Assembly: GCA_008933995.1 (NCBI GenBank)
Contig: WARS01000015.1
Coordinates: forward strand, 12,550,957-12,614,956
Reading direction: 5' to 3'
From: Datnioides undecimradiatus
Lineage: Eukaryota > Chordata > Actinopteri > Lobotiformes > Datnioididae
DNA length: 64,000 bases
Positions 36,287 through 49,200 of the stretch are shown in pieces. The position numbers were made by a program, and so were the translations under genes. The notes beneath the pieces were generated by a model, which was not told the DNA's origin, did not search any database, and saw only the letters and a program-made list of their open reading frames with translations. Numbering within the stretch: the first letter of the stretch is position 1; each line of letters starts with the position of its first letter.

Positions 36287-36435
36287 CCCTGAGAGCAAGC
36301 TGCAGTGAACTTGGGATAAAACTCCTGCGCTCCCGCGTCTCTTCCTCAGCAGCGGCTGCACAGGTCTTTCATCCAAAAACGTCTCCAAGTCGCAGCGACG
36401 CGCTCTGCCTCTCTAGAGACGAGGCACGCTTGTGC
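36287..36435 (-). other. nos1: Candidate nos1 non-coding first exon
   Basis: This is inferred, not proven. On the minus strand a TATTTATAA box (36465-36457) is followed by a CpG-rich stretch of about 150 nt that ends in a consensus donor, CAGGG|GTGAGT, at 36287/36286. Splicing from here to the exon 2 acceptor at 33082 would remove a 3205-bp intron. The start (about 36435) is only an estimate, 25-30 nt below the TATA box. Mammalian NOS1 uses many alternative first exons, so others may exist. Confidence 0.55.
36346..36372 (-). other. Short upstream ORF in candidate exon 1
   Basis: ATG at 36372-36370 opens an 8-codon frame (MKDLCSRC) that closes at TGA 36348-36346, wholly inside the candidate first exon. 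If that exon is used, ribosomes would meet this ATG before the nos1 start. It stands or falls with the exon 1 call. Confidence 0.45.
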
Positions 36436-36456
36436 CTTTTCGCGCAACGGGGCGCC

Positions 36457-36465
36457 TTATAAATA
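36457..36465 (-). promoter_or_regulatory. TATA-like box of candidate nos1 promoter
   Basis: TATTTATAAGG on the minus strand sits immediately above GGCGCC and a CpG-rich leader. The core TTATAA is palindromic, so the same site could read on the plus strand (TTATAAATA). Its position relative to a good donor favours the minus strand. Confidence 0.5.
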
Positions 36466-37609
36466 CAGAGCAACGGGAGACACAGTGACGAGCTGGGAGA
36501 GAGCCGTGCGCGGGCATTTAAATGAACTGTGGGTGGGTTTAGTTATGTCGGCTATCGTCATCACTCAGCATGCAACAGCCGACTCTGCTCACATACTCAC
36601 TCCTCCTAGAACGCACTGTGGGCCTCCAGACGGAGGGAAGGGGAAAGGTGGGGTGTATCGATGCTACAACACGTAGACTTTGAGTGTGACCTTCTTGAAC
36701 CAGCATTAAAGTCGGATTAGTCTGGGAGCTGATGAAGATTCGAGCACTGATCTGAAATGGACTAGAACAGAGCGAAAATCAAAAGTTTTGACAAATATGC
36801 AACTCGTCACTTCTTTTAAATAAACAGCCCTTTCTGTGTTGTGTCTTACGAATGCATTCCGTTTCTAGTTTACAAAGTCATAGCAAAAAAATAAAGCGAG
36901 AAGGCGCTCGGGTATGGCAAGAATGTGTCCAAAAATGCTGCTGCTGAGCAAGCAGACAGAAGACAGCTAAATGAGCATCAGAGCCTGTTTTTATTTAGCC
37001 TTCATCTATGTAAGAAATGAAAATCTTCAAAAGACCAAGTGCATATAAAAGTCAAACAATAAATGAAACCAATATTCTGAAAAGAAAAATGTTTATTTAT
37101 GTTTGCAACCTCTTCAAGGTTTTTGAATTGTGACCTTGACGATCCCTTTTAAATAATTATGCAAGGAGCTTCAAATACAAAGACTAAAGTACTAAATATC
37201 TCTGTAACGCATCTATTTTCTATTGTACGCATAGAAACAAATCAGATGTAATGGCAACAAAAAGAAAGAAGAATATAAAATGACTACAAACGTATAGATG
37301 AGCAGAAAAGGCTGTGTGTCCTCCAGCTTTGAAATAAATTAGGAGACGCTAAAACTAATAAATAAAAACAAGTGGCTGCAAACTCAACTTTTACACATCT
37401 TTTAAGTGTGAAAAAAATGTTAACAAAACAAAACAGTAGGATCAAACTTATAGGTTACATAGTTGTGTGTGAGATTCAGTGGAGACATGTAATGTAATGA
37501 AAGTTTTCTGGGATCATTTAAATGTTTGGTTTTGCTTTGTTTTTTATTTTTGTAAAATCTGTCATTTTATGTTTTACAACTCTGAACATTATTACCCAAA
37601 GGGCCACAA

Positions 37610-37633
37610 TGGCCCTCATCACAGTGAGGGCCA
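37610..37633. repeat. Perfect 9-bp inverted repeat with 6-nt spacer
   Basis: TGGCCCTCA and TGAGGGCCA flank TCACAG. It stands out because it is GC-rich within AT-rich DNA. A transcript would form a stable short hairpin, but I see no gene that would use it. Confidence 0.8.
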
Positions 37634-39335
37634 AGTTATTGTGTAACATTAATTGCTTTAAAGCTCAGTGTTGCACACCTCGACACACCTGAACTGACCA
37701 GTCTGTTTATCAGTCTTGTCTTTTCACCTTTTGTCTTTTTCTTCATAAATTCCTTTCTGCAGCATGCCATCCATTCTCCTCATACTGCTAGGTGACCTAA
37801 TCACCTTGAAACTTTCACAAATACACAAAAAACAAGTTTTCACATTCTGTATTTGTAGACTTGATGCTTCTCTCGTCTTACTTGTTGCTTGTTGGGGGAA
37901 GTGCTGACTTTCTTTGAAAAGCTGTACTGGTAGACAAATCATAGTTGTTGTGTTGTTTTAGCTGTCATAGAACTCAATGTGACCTGCACAATGACAACCT
38001 GAGGTTTTTACATTTGAAACCGATTTTGAAATACATTTTCTGCTGATGTGTGTAATGAGCAACCCTCCTGGAATACAACAAAATGACTGAATCGTATTTG
38101 AATCAACTGGTCAAGTCTTCACATATCAATTTAAAGTAAAAAATGTAAGAAAAAAGTACCAATCTTTGGTTGATTATTAATGATTTTTTAGTAGAATTTA
38201 CATATAGGTATGATTAACACAGAAATTACTATAATGTCACACTGCAAATGCAGTGTCAGTAACTATCTCAATTTTAATGTTAGTAGCTAAGCTATAGTAG
38301 TGCAGGACTTTTACAAATAAATTAATGTCTGTTAAGGTCCAGCTCTTGCCAAATGAGGTCACACAATGCTGATTAAGCCTATCATCATCAGATAAAGCTA
38401 TCTGTATTCCACAACATACAAAATCTGGTGTCTGGCATGACACTCTGGTATGACATTCACTGGCAGTGATGAGTTTTACGTCAACCACCAATGATTGGTT
38501 TACAGGACCGAAGCAGGAGAGCAATGCAGCTATGTTACATACTTCAGTAAGTAGGAGCATAGCCGAGCCTACGCCGTCATTAGCATGTCAGCAGTGTTCA
38601 TGTAATCTCTAACTTCCAGAAGGGGGAGACAAAAGTCCAACTCGCTGTGGCTTTAAGGATTAAACAAATGTTCTTTTCCAGACAAGCTGACAAAAGTCAT
38701 GTTTTCCTCCAACTGAAGCACAAATTCTAATAGAAAAATGTGCATCACTGTGTGTTTCCATCCCCTACTGTTATGTAAATATTAGGCGTGTGACATATCG
38801 AGATAAACAGCTAATTCTGTGACTGGATACAGTTTCAGAAGGGGTGTGCACCAGTAGAGCCAGCCTCCTTTCCAACACAACAAGTGTGAAAATTCAGCTC
38901 AATTCTCCATACCTGTGTCTACCCGACTTTGGTACCCAAGTGATAACAAATGATGTGGCTCCAGACATTACAGCCCCACTTCTCTGCGTGTGACCGCTAA
39001 GTGAGCCTTTTTTTCCCCCCAGCAGTTCTTAAGGTTCTCCCCAGAATAGAAGAAAATAATTACCTCCATTTATCATAACAGGCAGAAAGTGGAGCCCTCT
39101 TCCTTGTGTTTTCTCTGTTATCTTGCAGATGACGCAGGGACATTTATGTATGGAGCTAGCACAGCGGCAGTTGAAGTGCTCAAGTTATTTAGCAGTGAGG
39201 TATAACCCAGTAGAGTTCAAAGTGTATGTAGTTATTCGTGCATGATCAGTGAGATGAGACTGGCCTTTGCCTTGCGTCAGCTATCACTTGATATGTCGAC
39301 ATGCAGACAAAACAGAGTGCAATTCCTGGACATCT

Positions 39336-39358
39336 CACACACACACACACACACACAT
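39336..39358. repeat. (CA)n microsatellite
   Basis: About 11 CA units. Confidence 0.9.
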
Positions 39359-40964
39359 AAGAATAACAGGGTTTAATGAAAAAAGGAACTATTTCTATGA
39401 ATCCACTTCAAGGATGTATCTTTAGTCACATGCAGGCAGCGCACGCATACACCCACATTCCATGGTCGGCCATGTCATTATGTCAATCACTTCCTGCTTG
39501 AGTGGTACCATCTGCCCTCTCATAAAGCCACACACCATGTGGATCACTGTGCAAAGCCCCTGCTTAGCCCCGTTACATCTCACATTGCCCGCAGTTAAGA
39601 ATCCCTGGTTAAAATGACATCAGTGTCATTTTATACATCTATACCCTCTTCCCATATTTTTTTTCATTGAAGGCAAGAAGCATATATGTATTGTATGCAT
39701 ATGTGTGGACGTATGGGATGGGTTTTGTTTGCATGACTATATTTTCATGTTGGCGCGAATACGTGTGTCAAGGAAATCATCGACACACGAGATCCAGAGT
39801 GACCATAATTTACATCTATTTGCAGTCGTTTTCATGTGGTGTCCTCCATTCTTTCAGTCTGTTACGCCAACAGCCAGTCCTTCACCAGATTTAGAAAATT
39901 ATACAGCTGTGCATTCATCCCCTGAGCTGAGAATCTGACAGTATTTACCATACGTTTAGAAAATCACTAGCATTATCACAGCAGGACTGCAGGCATATCC
40001 ATAAAATGTATAGTGAATTATGATGACTCAGTTTTGGAGACGCATGCGCATCACGACATGCTGAAGCAACATATATGTCCTGTCCTGACATTACATCTTA
40101 CTCTTTAGAACATTTATAGACATTTAATTAGTCACATTTAGGACAAGTTCTCCTGGCTTATGTTTTTATGGCAACTTTTAATTAACATGTGTCCCATGAT
40201 GTTTCTGTTTCTTGGTGGATTTATTAGTCTATTTAACAGCATTTTAATAACCTGCCTGCTCAATGATTACTTTATAAATTAAAACTATTGTTTTCGCAGT
40301 CAGTATTTGCTCAGTTTGATTGTATACAATCACTTTGTAATGTCAATTGTGGAATCAATTGACAAATGTGAATAGGGAATGATAAATGATTAAAAACATA
40401 CTTAATATTGCTCAACTGAAATACTCATGTGTGAAGTGATTGCATGAATGCCTGAATGAATCACTACTGATTACATAGGTTTGCGCAAATCATGAGTTAA
40501 TTATATAAAGCATTGATTTATGCTGCTTTAATGTAATTCTGTTTACATGCATTCAACATATTTGTTTATGGTTTATTTTCCATTTTATTCTGTTTGTATT
40601 TAGACTCACTGTAACTAGATAATGATGGAAAAATACTCTTTAATTGATTAAGTGCATGGATGCTGTTTGGGATAACCACCACTTCCATCTCCTCTGTCTC
40701 CTCAACTTTGGTCAGTTGGCTGGTCCCGCACTTGAAATAGTTGATGAGTGAAATTCTACACAATGGATGAATTGTAATATCTTTTAATATTTAATCCAGC
40801 ATCGGGTGAAAATTTCTTATTGTCCGACACTTTGTTTATGACTAATTACTAGCTATTAACAGTCAAATCAGTTTTAGCTGTTTAGTTTTTAGCTTAGATC
40901 TAATTAACAAATGGTAATATGATAAACCAGAATGGTGAAAATCATAAAGACACATATACTTACC

Positions 40965-41060
40965 ATCAGCAATGCTAGCAATGTCATTGTGAGCATGTTA
41001 GCATGATGACATTAGCGCTTAGCTTATGGCAATATAACCTCACAGGGTCGACGTTGGGTC
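40965..41060. repeat. Teleost repeat fragment (GCTAGCATG-type)
   Basis: The stretch GCTAGCAATGTCATTGTGAG, then CATGTTAGCATGATGACATT and AGCGCTTAGCTTATGG, recalls a common teleost interspersed repeat rich in GCTAGCATGCTAAC motifs. The copy is short and diverged. Confidence 0.45.
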
Positions 41061-41126
41061 ATCAAAGATGTTTACCCAAATGCCTGAATCTTTCAACGCA
41101 CATGCTATCATGTACGTTAAATTTAA

Positions 41127-41879
41127 AGGGGACATATTATGGCAACTGAAAGCTGTTTTAAACAGGTCCTGAATGTCTTAAAAACAAGCTTTTGAAATTT
41201 TTTGCAAAAAAATCTGAAATCCAGCCTCTGAGGAGGGTCTGCGGTCTCCCATTCTCTACCCTCATTATCCATGTGGAGTTCTGAGCGGGTGGGGAGGCTA
41301 TGATAATGAGGCACTGCGCTGATTGGCTGCCTGAATGACGTATGGAGGGGGAGGGACTGCAGGACCAACATGGCTAGCGTTCCCAAAGAAGAGCCCGTGG
41401 CTGTACACTATAGCTACAACCCAGAATCTGACCGCGAACAGTGGGAGGAAATGGTTGAAAAAAATGTAAAAATAAAACACAGCCACGGTCTCCTCTGGTC
41501 TTCTGGGGCTGGGACAGGATATAGGCATTTGTGTTGGTTTTTACAACCAACAGCAGAGCAATTTGCACATCTGGCTCTAACTGACAACCCCGCCACACAC
41601 CGCTAGCTTACCGCTGGAAACAGCGAACTTCACCTAGCTGGATGAACGCCCCCTCTCAGTGGTTTCACTCAGAGGGGGACGACCTATGTAAATCACTCCT
41701 GTCGTTACGTAGCGACAGGAGCTGGATCTGAACGACCTGAAGGAGCCCCATTTTACCAGTGGGTGGGCTCTAGAGACAATGCAGGACTTGTCTGCTCTCC
41801 TCACTCTCTGAGTTGGTGGGCTGAGGGGGGACCAGGTTAAATAGGCAGGAAAAAACAGGTTTTTCGTAATATGTACCCT
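41127..41879 (-). mobile_element. Kolobok-like non-autonomous DNA transposon, TTAA target site
   Basis: The element is 753 bp. Its ends are inverted: AGGGGACATATTATG at the left and, on the opposite strand, AGGGTACATATTACG at the right (13 of 15 match). TTAA flanks it on both sides (41123-41126 and 41880-41883). TTAA duplication with an AGGG terminus fits the Kolobok superfamily; piggyBac also uses TTAA but usually has CCC termini. The minus strand carries what looks like a THAP-finger relic, the DNA-binding domain type found in Kolobok proteins. I see no full transposase, so it should be non-autonomous. GC content is higher than its surroundings. Confidence 0.75.
41414..41596 (-). pseudogene. 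THAP-type zinc-finger relic inside the transposon
   Basis: The minus-strand frame reads CSAVGCKNQHKC, then LYPVPAPEDQRRPWLCFIF. This fits the THAP start C-x4-C with the following P and R-x-W positions. The closing C-x2-H pair and the rest of a transposase are not visible before the stop, so it is a fragment. Other open frames over the same bases on both strands have no recognisable pattern. Confidence 0.5.
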
Positions 41880-41883
41880 TTAA

Positions 41884-42936
41884 AGAAAGGAGGCAGTTAA
41901 AGGAGGCAGTTCACTGAAGTCGGTGAAGCCAATTTCCTTCTTTGAAGTTTGTCATTATGAGTCAACGTTAGAGACTCACACAATTTACACTTGTTACACA
42001 CTCAGGCCACATGTGCCACATGTTTCATGCAGTGAAGAACAAATTTAGACCTGCTAACAGTACAGAATAAAATCTCATACAGTGAATGGACAGGAAGGAG
42101 TCAGCTTTTCAGTCTTCTGGCAGTAGTGTCTCTCCCTCTCTTCTCGCGTGGCATTGAGTTGCTTATTTGGAGATAAATTTGGTATTAGTGAGGTGATGCA
42201 TTTTATAAGTAGGCCTTCAGTAACGTTACCCACCACAGGGGCTGGGGTTATAATAATCAGCCTGCATTTTTTTGAATGTTTTATGAATTCAATAATATCC
42301 TGCGGGTTGGATGGGGAGGCTTTACTGGGCTGGATGCAACCCAGGGGCCTCTAGTTAAAGATGACTGCTGAATAATATTAGTCGCGTTTGCCTTAACGTG
42401 CAACCAATAGATTTCTGACATTTGCAGACTTGGTAGTTGATTCCATTGTGGTGCAGATGACACACGGCTGCAAACTGCCAAAATACTTAACTAACCGAGG
42501 GTTTGATTCATTTGTTTCTTCTGTCATCATTACTGTCATGTACCCACAGGGCCTCCTGAGAAACCAGTTGTTGTTGTTGGGTGCCTTCTTATTATGCCAT
42601 CTCCTAATTTTATTTACTTCACATTCTTGTGACGCCCCCCCTCCCACCACTATCCTGACTATTCTGTATATGTGACACAGCAGGTTTTGCCTCTCCAGTG
42701 TGTGTAACAAGTACCAGCATGTAGTCAGAGCCACAGTAAAGCATATGTTGTTAGGGGCAGTTAAGTTGTCGTCAGCCATAAAGTACTGAGATAAACTCAG
42801 GTTGTACTGTAATAGCTACTGAAAGGCTATGCATTGTGTTCGCTGCCATAGAAGAGAAATAAGGTCACTCTTCACTGTAAAAAGTGACTGTAAAAAGCAA
42901 CCAGCTACGTGCTAGGCTAAAATAATATACATTTAG
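41884..42936. other. Unassigned sequence between transposon and open frame
   Basis: No gene is recognised. A 128-codon minus-strand open frame (42393-42779) has no motif or family resemblance and is probably chance. Confidence 0.6.
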
Positions 42937-43269
42937 TTACAAAAACGACATATTCAACCAGGCACTCCTCAGCACCCACCAACACCCTCAACACCAGCAA
43001 AACAGCAGATATCCACAGATGGCAAGTTTATGGCTTCTCAACAACCAAACTGTGACAACTCCATAAATATTGCTTCCCCTTCAGTTACAGTTTTACCTTA
43101 TGTGATACAAACAAACCTGAGTCAAACTGTTGCTCTCACTGCTGGAGGACAACTGGTAAATCAACACATTCCCATGAACTACTACTACTGTCCTACAAAC
43201 ACCCCAGTTGCTGCAGCCCAAGTGGCATTCCCTCAGCCAACTGTATCCATTTCACACCATGATGTATAA
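42937..43269 (+). other. Unidentified 111-codon open frame (possible exon or retrocopy fragment)
   Basis: An open frame runs from just after a stop at 42934 to TAA at 43267-43269. Its sequence is rich in Pro, Gln, Asn, Thr and Ser, for example GTPQHPPTPSTPAKQQ and GGQLVNQHIPMNYYYCPTNT, like a transcription-factor activation region. An internal Met lies at 43030. Acceptor-like AGs lie just inside the left end (near 42962 and 42972). There is no donor before the stop, so it could be a terminal exon, a degraded retrocopy, or chance. I cannot name a family. Confidence 0.35.
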
Positions 43270-46200
43270 GCTACCAAGGTGAAAAGAACCTGAACTTTGT
43301 GAATATGGTCAGCATAGTCTGAGGTGGTCCAGGTCAACACGCACAGTGCTGGATGGTGAGTCCATGGAAATCCCTGTATTTCTAAGTGCAGCATTTGTCC
43401 CTTTCTATACGAGTTTTCTTTTTTTAGTGAAGCACTACTTAAAGAACTAAGATGAGAAACTTCAGATGTCAAGAACCTGGCGGCTGTAAATTTAAGCAGG
43501 AAATGTCTGCCAGACTACCCCTCAGCTTGTAAATGTAAAAGAAATCCTGAGTTTATTCAATTTTTTCCAGACTTGCCAGGTTTCTTGCTCGAGGCATATG
43601 TACCTCTCTATCTTTATACTTTAGTTCTGTATGCTTATCAATGTTAAATTGCATTACAAACCGAACAGACTGAAAGGACATATGGCTTCTTTAATGTATA
43701 TCTGCCTTTGAACCAATCCCACAACTTAGCCTGAAGCTTCATCCCCTCAAAACATACTAAAGGGTGTGGCCAGGAATAAAGAGTAAAAATACTGCATGAG
43801 TCCTCACGACATGTATCAATTTTTCTAGTAAAAATAGGGATTACTTAGATAAAAATTGCAAATAAAAAAGAAAAAGTTAATTGATTCTCAGATTTAGGAA
43901 AATAGGTTTTTGAAATATGCATACATATGATTTTGTCATTTAATGGCAAAAGACTTAAGTAATGTATATCACCAGTGAACATTCAAGATAAACAACTTTT
44001 TATATTTTGTGTACAGTTATTTAGGTTTTTTTCTTGTATGTGCTTGTTCAGACTGAAATATAAAAGTGGTGTCAGGCAAGCGGTGTCATGAAACACCAAA
44101 CCTGCAAGTTTTGAATTTATATATATCTACACTATGTTTGTTCATACTTATAGTACATTATGTTCCATAGCCAATATATGATATATGATTGCACCTCAGA
44201 TGCAGTATATATGATTTTCCAGCAAGTACACTGTGCAGACAACTAATCCCATTCACAAAGCACAGATTGAATGTTTGAACTGAAAATACTAATCCATTAA
44301 AGCCAACACCCTTGTTTCCCCAAGTTATACCAATGATAATGGTAAAGCGATGCAAAAACTCTTTTACTTGCCTGACCTGATGAACGCAAATGATCCTGTA
44401 GTTTTAATAACAGCTCGTTTAAATTCCCAAAGTCTCTGCAAAAAATTTTATTTGAGCATGTTTGTGTAAAGCATGACCTCTTTAGCAAATGACAGTTATG
44501 TGTGCACCCATATACTCTATGCACCAGGTGCAAAAAAATAAGTAAACATTGTGCCTAATAGGCAGAGTTAGGCAGATTTCCACTAATCATAGCGTTCTGA
44601 GTTGGTCATTTGTCACATATTTCCTTGCAAAAACAAACACAACATTTGATGAATTCCTTTTTAAAATCTGCATGATTTAATGTGTTTCCACAAGTTATTA
44701 CAAATTGCAAAAAGCATGCCCTATCTAGCCAAGATTCACTTTGCAAAAGACCCGAAAATCATTTCAGTAAAGTAGGTAGGAAAGTCCCAGTTGGCATAAG
44801 GTAGGAGGAATTCTCTTTGGCACTACCAGCTCTCTGAGAAATGCTACATTCTCTCCTCGGTATGAGGGTTATGGGCTCAGAAATTGTCAGCTTTACTGCA
44901 TGTGTGGCAGTGAAGGAGAATTCAAATCAAGTGGGCAATGCTGGCAAAATGGTGATAAAATGAGAAGGTCTGAACATGTGCAAGACGGAGCGAGCTGTTT
45001 CCCACCGGCTACGATGTGGAGAACTCGTTCTTTTTGATGTGATCCGAAACATAACATCAGTGTTGATTCCCCATAGCTCCTGGGTGAAATGGAAAATCTG
45101 TACAGACCAGTGGGCCAATGTGAGGCAGGAACACAGCCGGGGCAATTCATGCAAAATCTCTCACTTGAATACTTGAAAAGAAAACACCCACTCTTTGTTG
45201 GCATTGAGATCGTCTTGTAAGCAACAAATTGAGCACAGCTAAAAGGGTCAACGGTGCCAAGCCAAAGACAGAGGATTTAAAAGAGCCAAGGGCAGTGCTG
45301 CACATGGAAATGTGCTGTTTGCACTCTCTCAAGGTCATTGGATCAAAATCATCATAGACACAGATATGCTCCATTTTATTTCTTGTTTCTCAGCTTCACA
45401 ACAGGCTGTTGAGGATTATATAGTAGCCTGAGTGGCGTCACCCCCGAAATTCTTGTGGGTGGTATGCAAGAGCTTGCAGTGTGTTAGATGTGGGAAGTCT
45501 TTTATCCAGACCATATCATATTTCCTACTCCTCTTGACATTAGTGAATATTTTATTAAAAGCAGTATGAGTCTAGATCTACAGCACAACTTTATAAATCT
45601 CAAGTGTTCTGTTTTTGCTGCCATTTTATTTTACACATATTTAATCTAAATCCTGGAGCGTGGTATTCCAAACACTTTTGTTGGAGACTTTACTTTTAGT
45701 CTTGATTTTAACCAAAACCAACACAATTTAAGTGCGTCACAGATTTTCCTCATTTGAAACTGGATATTGAGCAAGATGCAGTCCTCTTTCAGATTCAGTT
45801 TAAATGACCCTTGACACACTTAGCCGCCTTTTTCACAGAAGACATTTTGACTTGTCTCAGTAGAAAAAGCAGAGGTGTTACTCCTGTTGCTATTTAAGTC
45901 TGCCGGGGAACAATGACAGTCAGCCATCATGCACAATACCAGGACTCTGAAAGTGAGGCACCTAAATGAATTTTAGTCATCATTATTTTTATTTTTATTT
46001 TATTTTTACTTTGACATGTCAAATGTCTGCTGTGTAAAGTATGTGTGTGTGTGTGTGTGTGTTGGGTGATCCAAGGGTGATTCACCAGTTGATTACTAAT
46101 TGAATCACTCCTGTGACAGAGTGGAAAAGGGGGCAGCAAAAAAGACCCGTCACCTGCCACAGGTGTGATACCATTAGCACTGCCCTGATAAATGTAAATA

Positions 46201-49200
46201 GAAATATTTTATACTTTCATTCAACTTGACAAATCAGTAAATCATATTAAAGTAGTTAAGGATGCATAGAAAGATAGATATAGAGAAGTGACATTTGAGA
46301 AAAATGACAATTTGGGAAATGGCCTGATTCTCTTCCATATGTTTGATATGTAGCTATAGCAACCATTAAGCTAAAAAATATCATCCTCAGGTCACCTCAG
46401 AAAAACAGACTTTAAACACAACTAATAAAATCATTTAAATAGTTTATTATTAAACAAATGCGTCATCTGTCATGAAGCATTATAACATGGCCACTGTGCT
46501 CCGTTTGCTGCTCTGTTTTCCAGTCTGCAGTGGCTGGCCCTGAAGGCAACACCATTAAGTATGGTATGAAACATACCTGAGTCGGAGCGGCAGTGAGGGA
46601 TTCCTCCTCCCATGTTCATGTACTGGCTTTATTGTCTATATTTGGATATGTCTGCAACACAACACTTTTAATAATATCGATTCATTTGTGGTATGTAAAT
46701 TTTAATAAATTCTAGCGTCTCCCATTCTTGCCGAGCTCTGTTGTGTCAGCCGCACCCAAAAAATAAAAAAACTGATCTAAGACCTGTTGAAAAGAATAGA
46801 TATGAACTTCTGATTTCTTATTATTTGCACTGTTAAACCCAAAAGCATCTTGCATGACCTTTTAAATAAATGTGCTATGTATATTATAAAAGGCAGATGT
46901 GCCTTTGTACTATTCATTTGCCTCTTGAGCCCTTCAAAGTGTTTCTTTACAAATTCAAAAGCTATAGTCTGAGCAAAGGACTGTGAAATCCTCTTGCTTT
47001 TGAAATTGCTGGACATGATGAAAATTTAGAAATGAAATGGTTTTTTACTCTGATCCCTGATGGCTGGTGAGACTGTGGTGCTTATCTCGTTTTAAACCCT
47101 CGTTCAGTTCATCGCTCACAGACTGTGACCACGAACACAATATGACCAGATACATTACAGTCCACACGAGGCCACTTTGACCTATTAGAGCTTTAAAACT
47201 TAACTGCATTAGGTGTTGAAATTACTTTCCCAAATTCCAATGAAGTGCAATAATGGGCTCCATGGGAGTGGCAAACAATTTCAAATTCATAATCTATAAG
47301 TCAGAGGATGAGCCCGCTGGTGCTATTGATCTCCAGAACTTTAAATTAGTTTTGCAAAAACTTCCACCAAACGAGCACGGGTATGAATTCTGTTTCGTGT
47401 TAAACAATTGATGTGGTCGTAGCAAACAGCCATAATGGCTCCTGCAAACATCTATAAATATGTTAGTATCTCTGTGGGAAACGACAACAATGCAAATTAT
47501 TTGGACGATGGGAACTGGCTAATGCCATCATCCACTGAATGCTTCACATTATCATCATATTTTGAAAGCTTCTTCTTGATGGCTTGTGCCGGGCCACGTC
47601 CATTTTCACAACACCAGCAGCCTCCCACCAAAAGAGAAAGCTCCCCAAAACAGCCTCATCTCTCTATTTTAATGTAGATAATTGAAGTTAAAGACAAGCC
47701 TTTTTTTCCCCCGCCTGTGCATTTTAGCATGTTCCCATCTGCTGCTGCCTTCCTTCAAAAAAATGCTGCCAGGAAGAACCACAACTCCGGCCTCTCTGAA
47801 AGGTCAAACTTGTCATTAGCTGTGAGGCTCTTCACTGCTTCGTCTCACATAATTCAGAAGCCCTCTGCAAAATAATTGCTGTAGGAGTTCACCCCAGGCT
47901 CAGTGAGCTGTGCAGTGTCATTTAGTGCAATGTCCTCCCTGCATTTTGTATTTCTAATATGTTGCAGCAACTTTAAAGAGGATTTGACTCTCAAAAGTCC
48001 TTTTTTAAAACACTGTGAGTCTCGACAGTACTCCATAGTTTATCAAATTGTTATTTACTAATGTCATGCATAAATAATACACTGAGCCATTCAGAGATAT
48101 AGTCCTTTAATATCTAACGTATTGGTCAGCAAATGTTTGTATTCATGTAATTCTTAGACACACTGTAGCTTTAAGACTGCACATGTGTTTGTAATCCTTG
48201 GAAGTCATTATGGGAGTACTTAGTATGATTTCTTTACAGTATCAGTTTTCAGAGAAGTGAGTTTCAACCCACTTCCAAGGACTTGGTGGTCCTGCTGGTT
48301 TTCACTTGAGCAACCTCATCAGGGAGAGAGGCACACAAGGTGAATGCAAGGTGAACTCCAATGAGTGCAATTAACTGCAATTAACTGTAATTAAGTGGTA
48401 GGACAGAAAACCAGCAGTCGATGGGGGCAAGATTAGGAGCCGCTGGTTCTTACTCTTTGAATTTCAATAGCAATAACAATAGCACAGCTAATTCAAACAC
48501 AAACAATGCTATTATCATCATACTTCTGTGTATCTGATTAAAGATTTTCATCAGACTTTGTTGAGCCCCTGTTTGCTAAATTACTAAATTACTTTAAATA
48601 CAACTTACAGGCCCGCAAAATAGAGTAACTAATGACTTCTGCAAGATGCTCACAAGTAGATATTAAAAGCGCCTTCTGAGTAATGCGGATTTATGGGCTG
48701 CTGAACACATTGGGCACGACGGGTGTTCGTAGTCCAGATTGTCATCATATAAGTAAAACACAAGTGTGCTCTTTTTCAAGCATCATCTGTTTTTTTGTAA
48801 ATCGTTTTATTAGAAAGTCATCAGCTGAAAGATGACAGGAGGTAAAGGGAGAACACATTTCCAGTCAGATTTGCTCCACTATCCTCCACCCCGTGGCCCG
48901 GATAGAGGGTCATCACAGAGGACGATCATATCCCTCAAATGCCTTTCATAGAAGATGAGGACAGAGGAGGGTCCCAGAGGAGTTTGCAGCAGAGGACAAC
49001 ACATCATCGACTGGAATCTGATAATTGATTTGTCAGCTGACCTGACAGGAAGTAATAGCATAACCATAAAATTAAAAATATTGCATGGTTGTAATACTAA
49101 CCATTATGCACTTTACCTATGGAAACAGGAATATTTGAAGCCCCAACAGCATTGTTATTTATAAGCATTCATGAAATTAAAATATGATGTGTGAGAGTCT

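Larger units (their letters stand above)
36470..41122. other. Region upstream of nos1, no gene recognised
   Basis: Largely AT-rich. It holds a perfect 9-bp inverted repeat at 37610-37633, a CA array at 39336-39358, and a repeat-like patch near 40970-41030. No open frame in either strand resembles a known protein. Confidence 0.7.

Noticed and set aside
41370..41606. 78-codon plus-strand ORF starting MASVPKEEPV inside the transposon
   Set aside because: It overlaps the THAP-like minus-strand reading, which fits the element type better. It may be a chance antisense frame.
42393..42779. 128-codon minus-strand ORF starting MADDNL
   Set aside because: No recognisable motif or family resemblance, and no splice or promoter context.
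44890..45310. Complex patch with overlapping ORFs on both strands
   Set aside because: No protein similarity seen and no splice-compatible exon. It could be conserved non-coding DNA, but I have no evidence beyond appearance.
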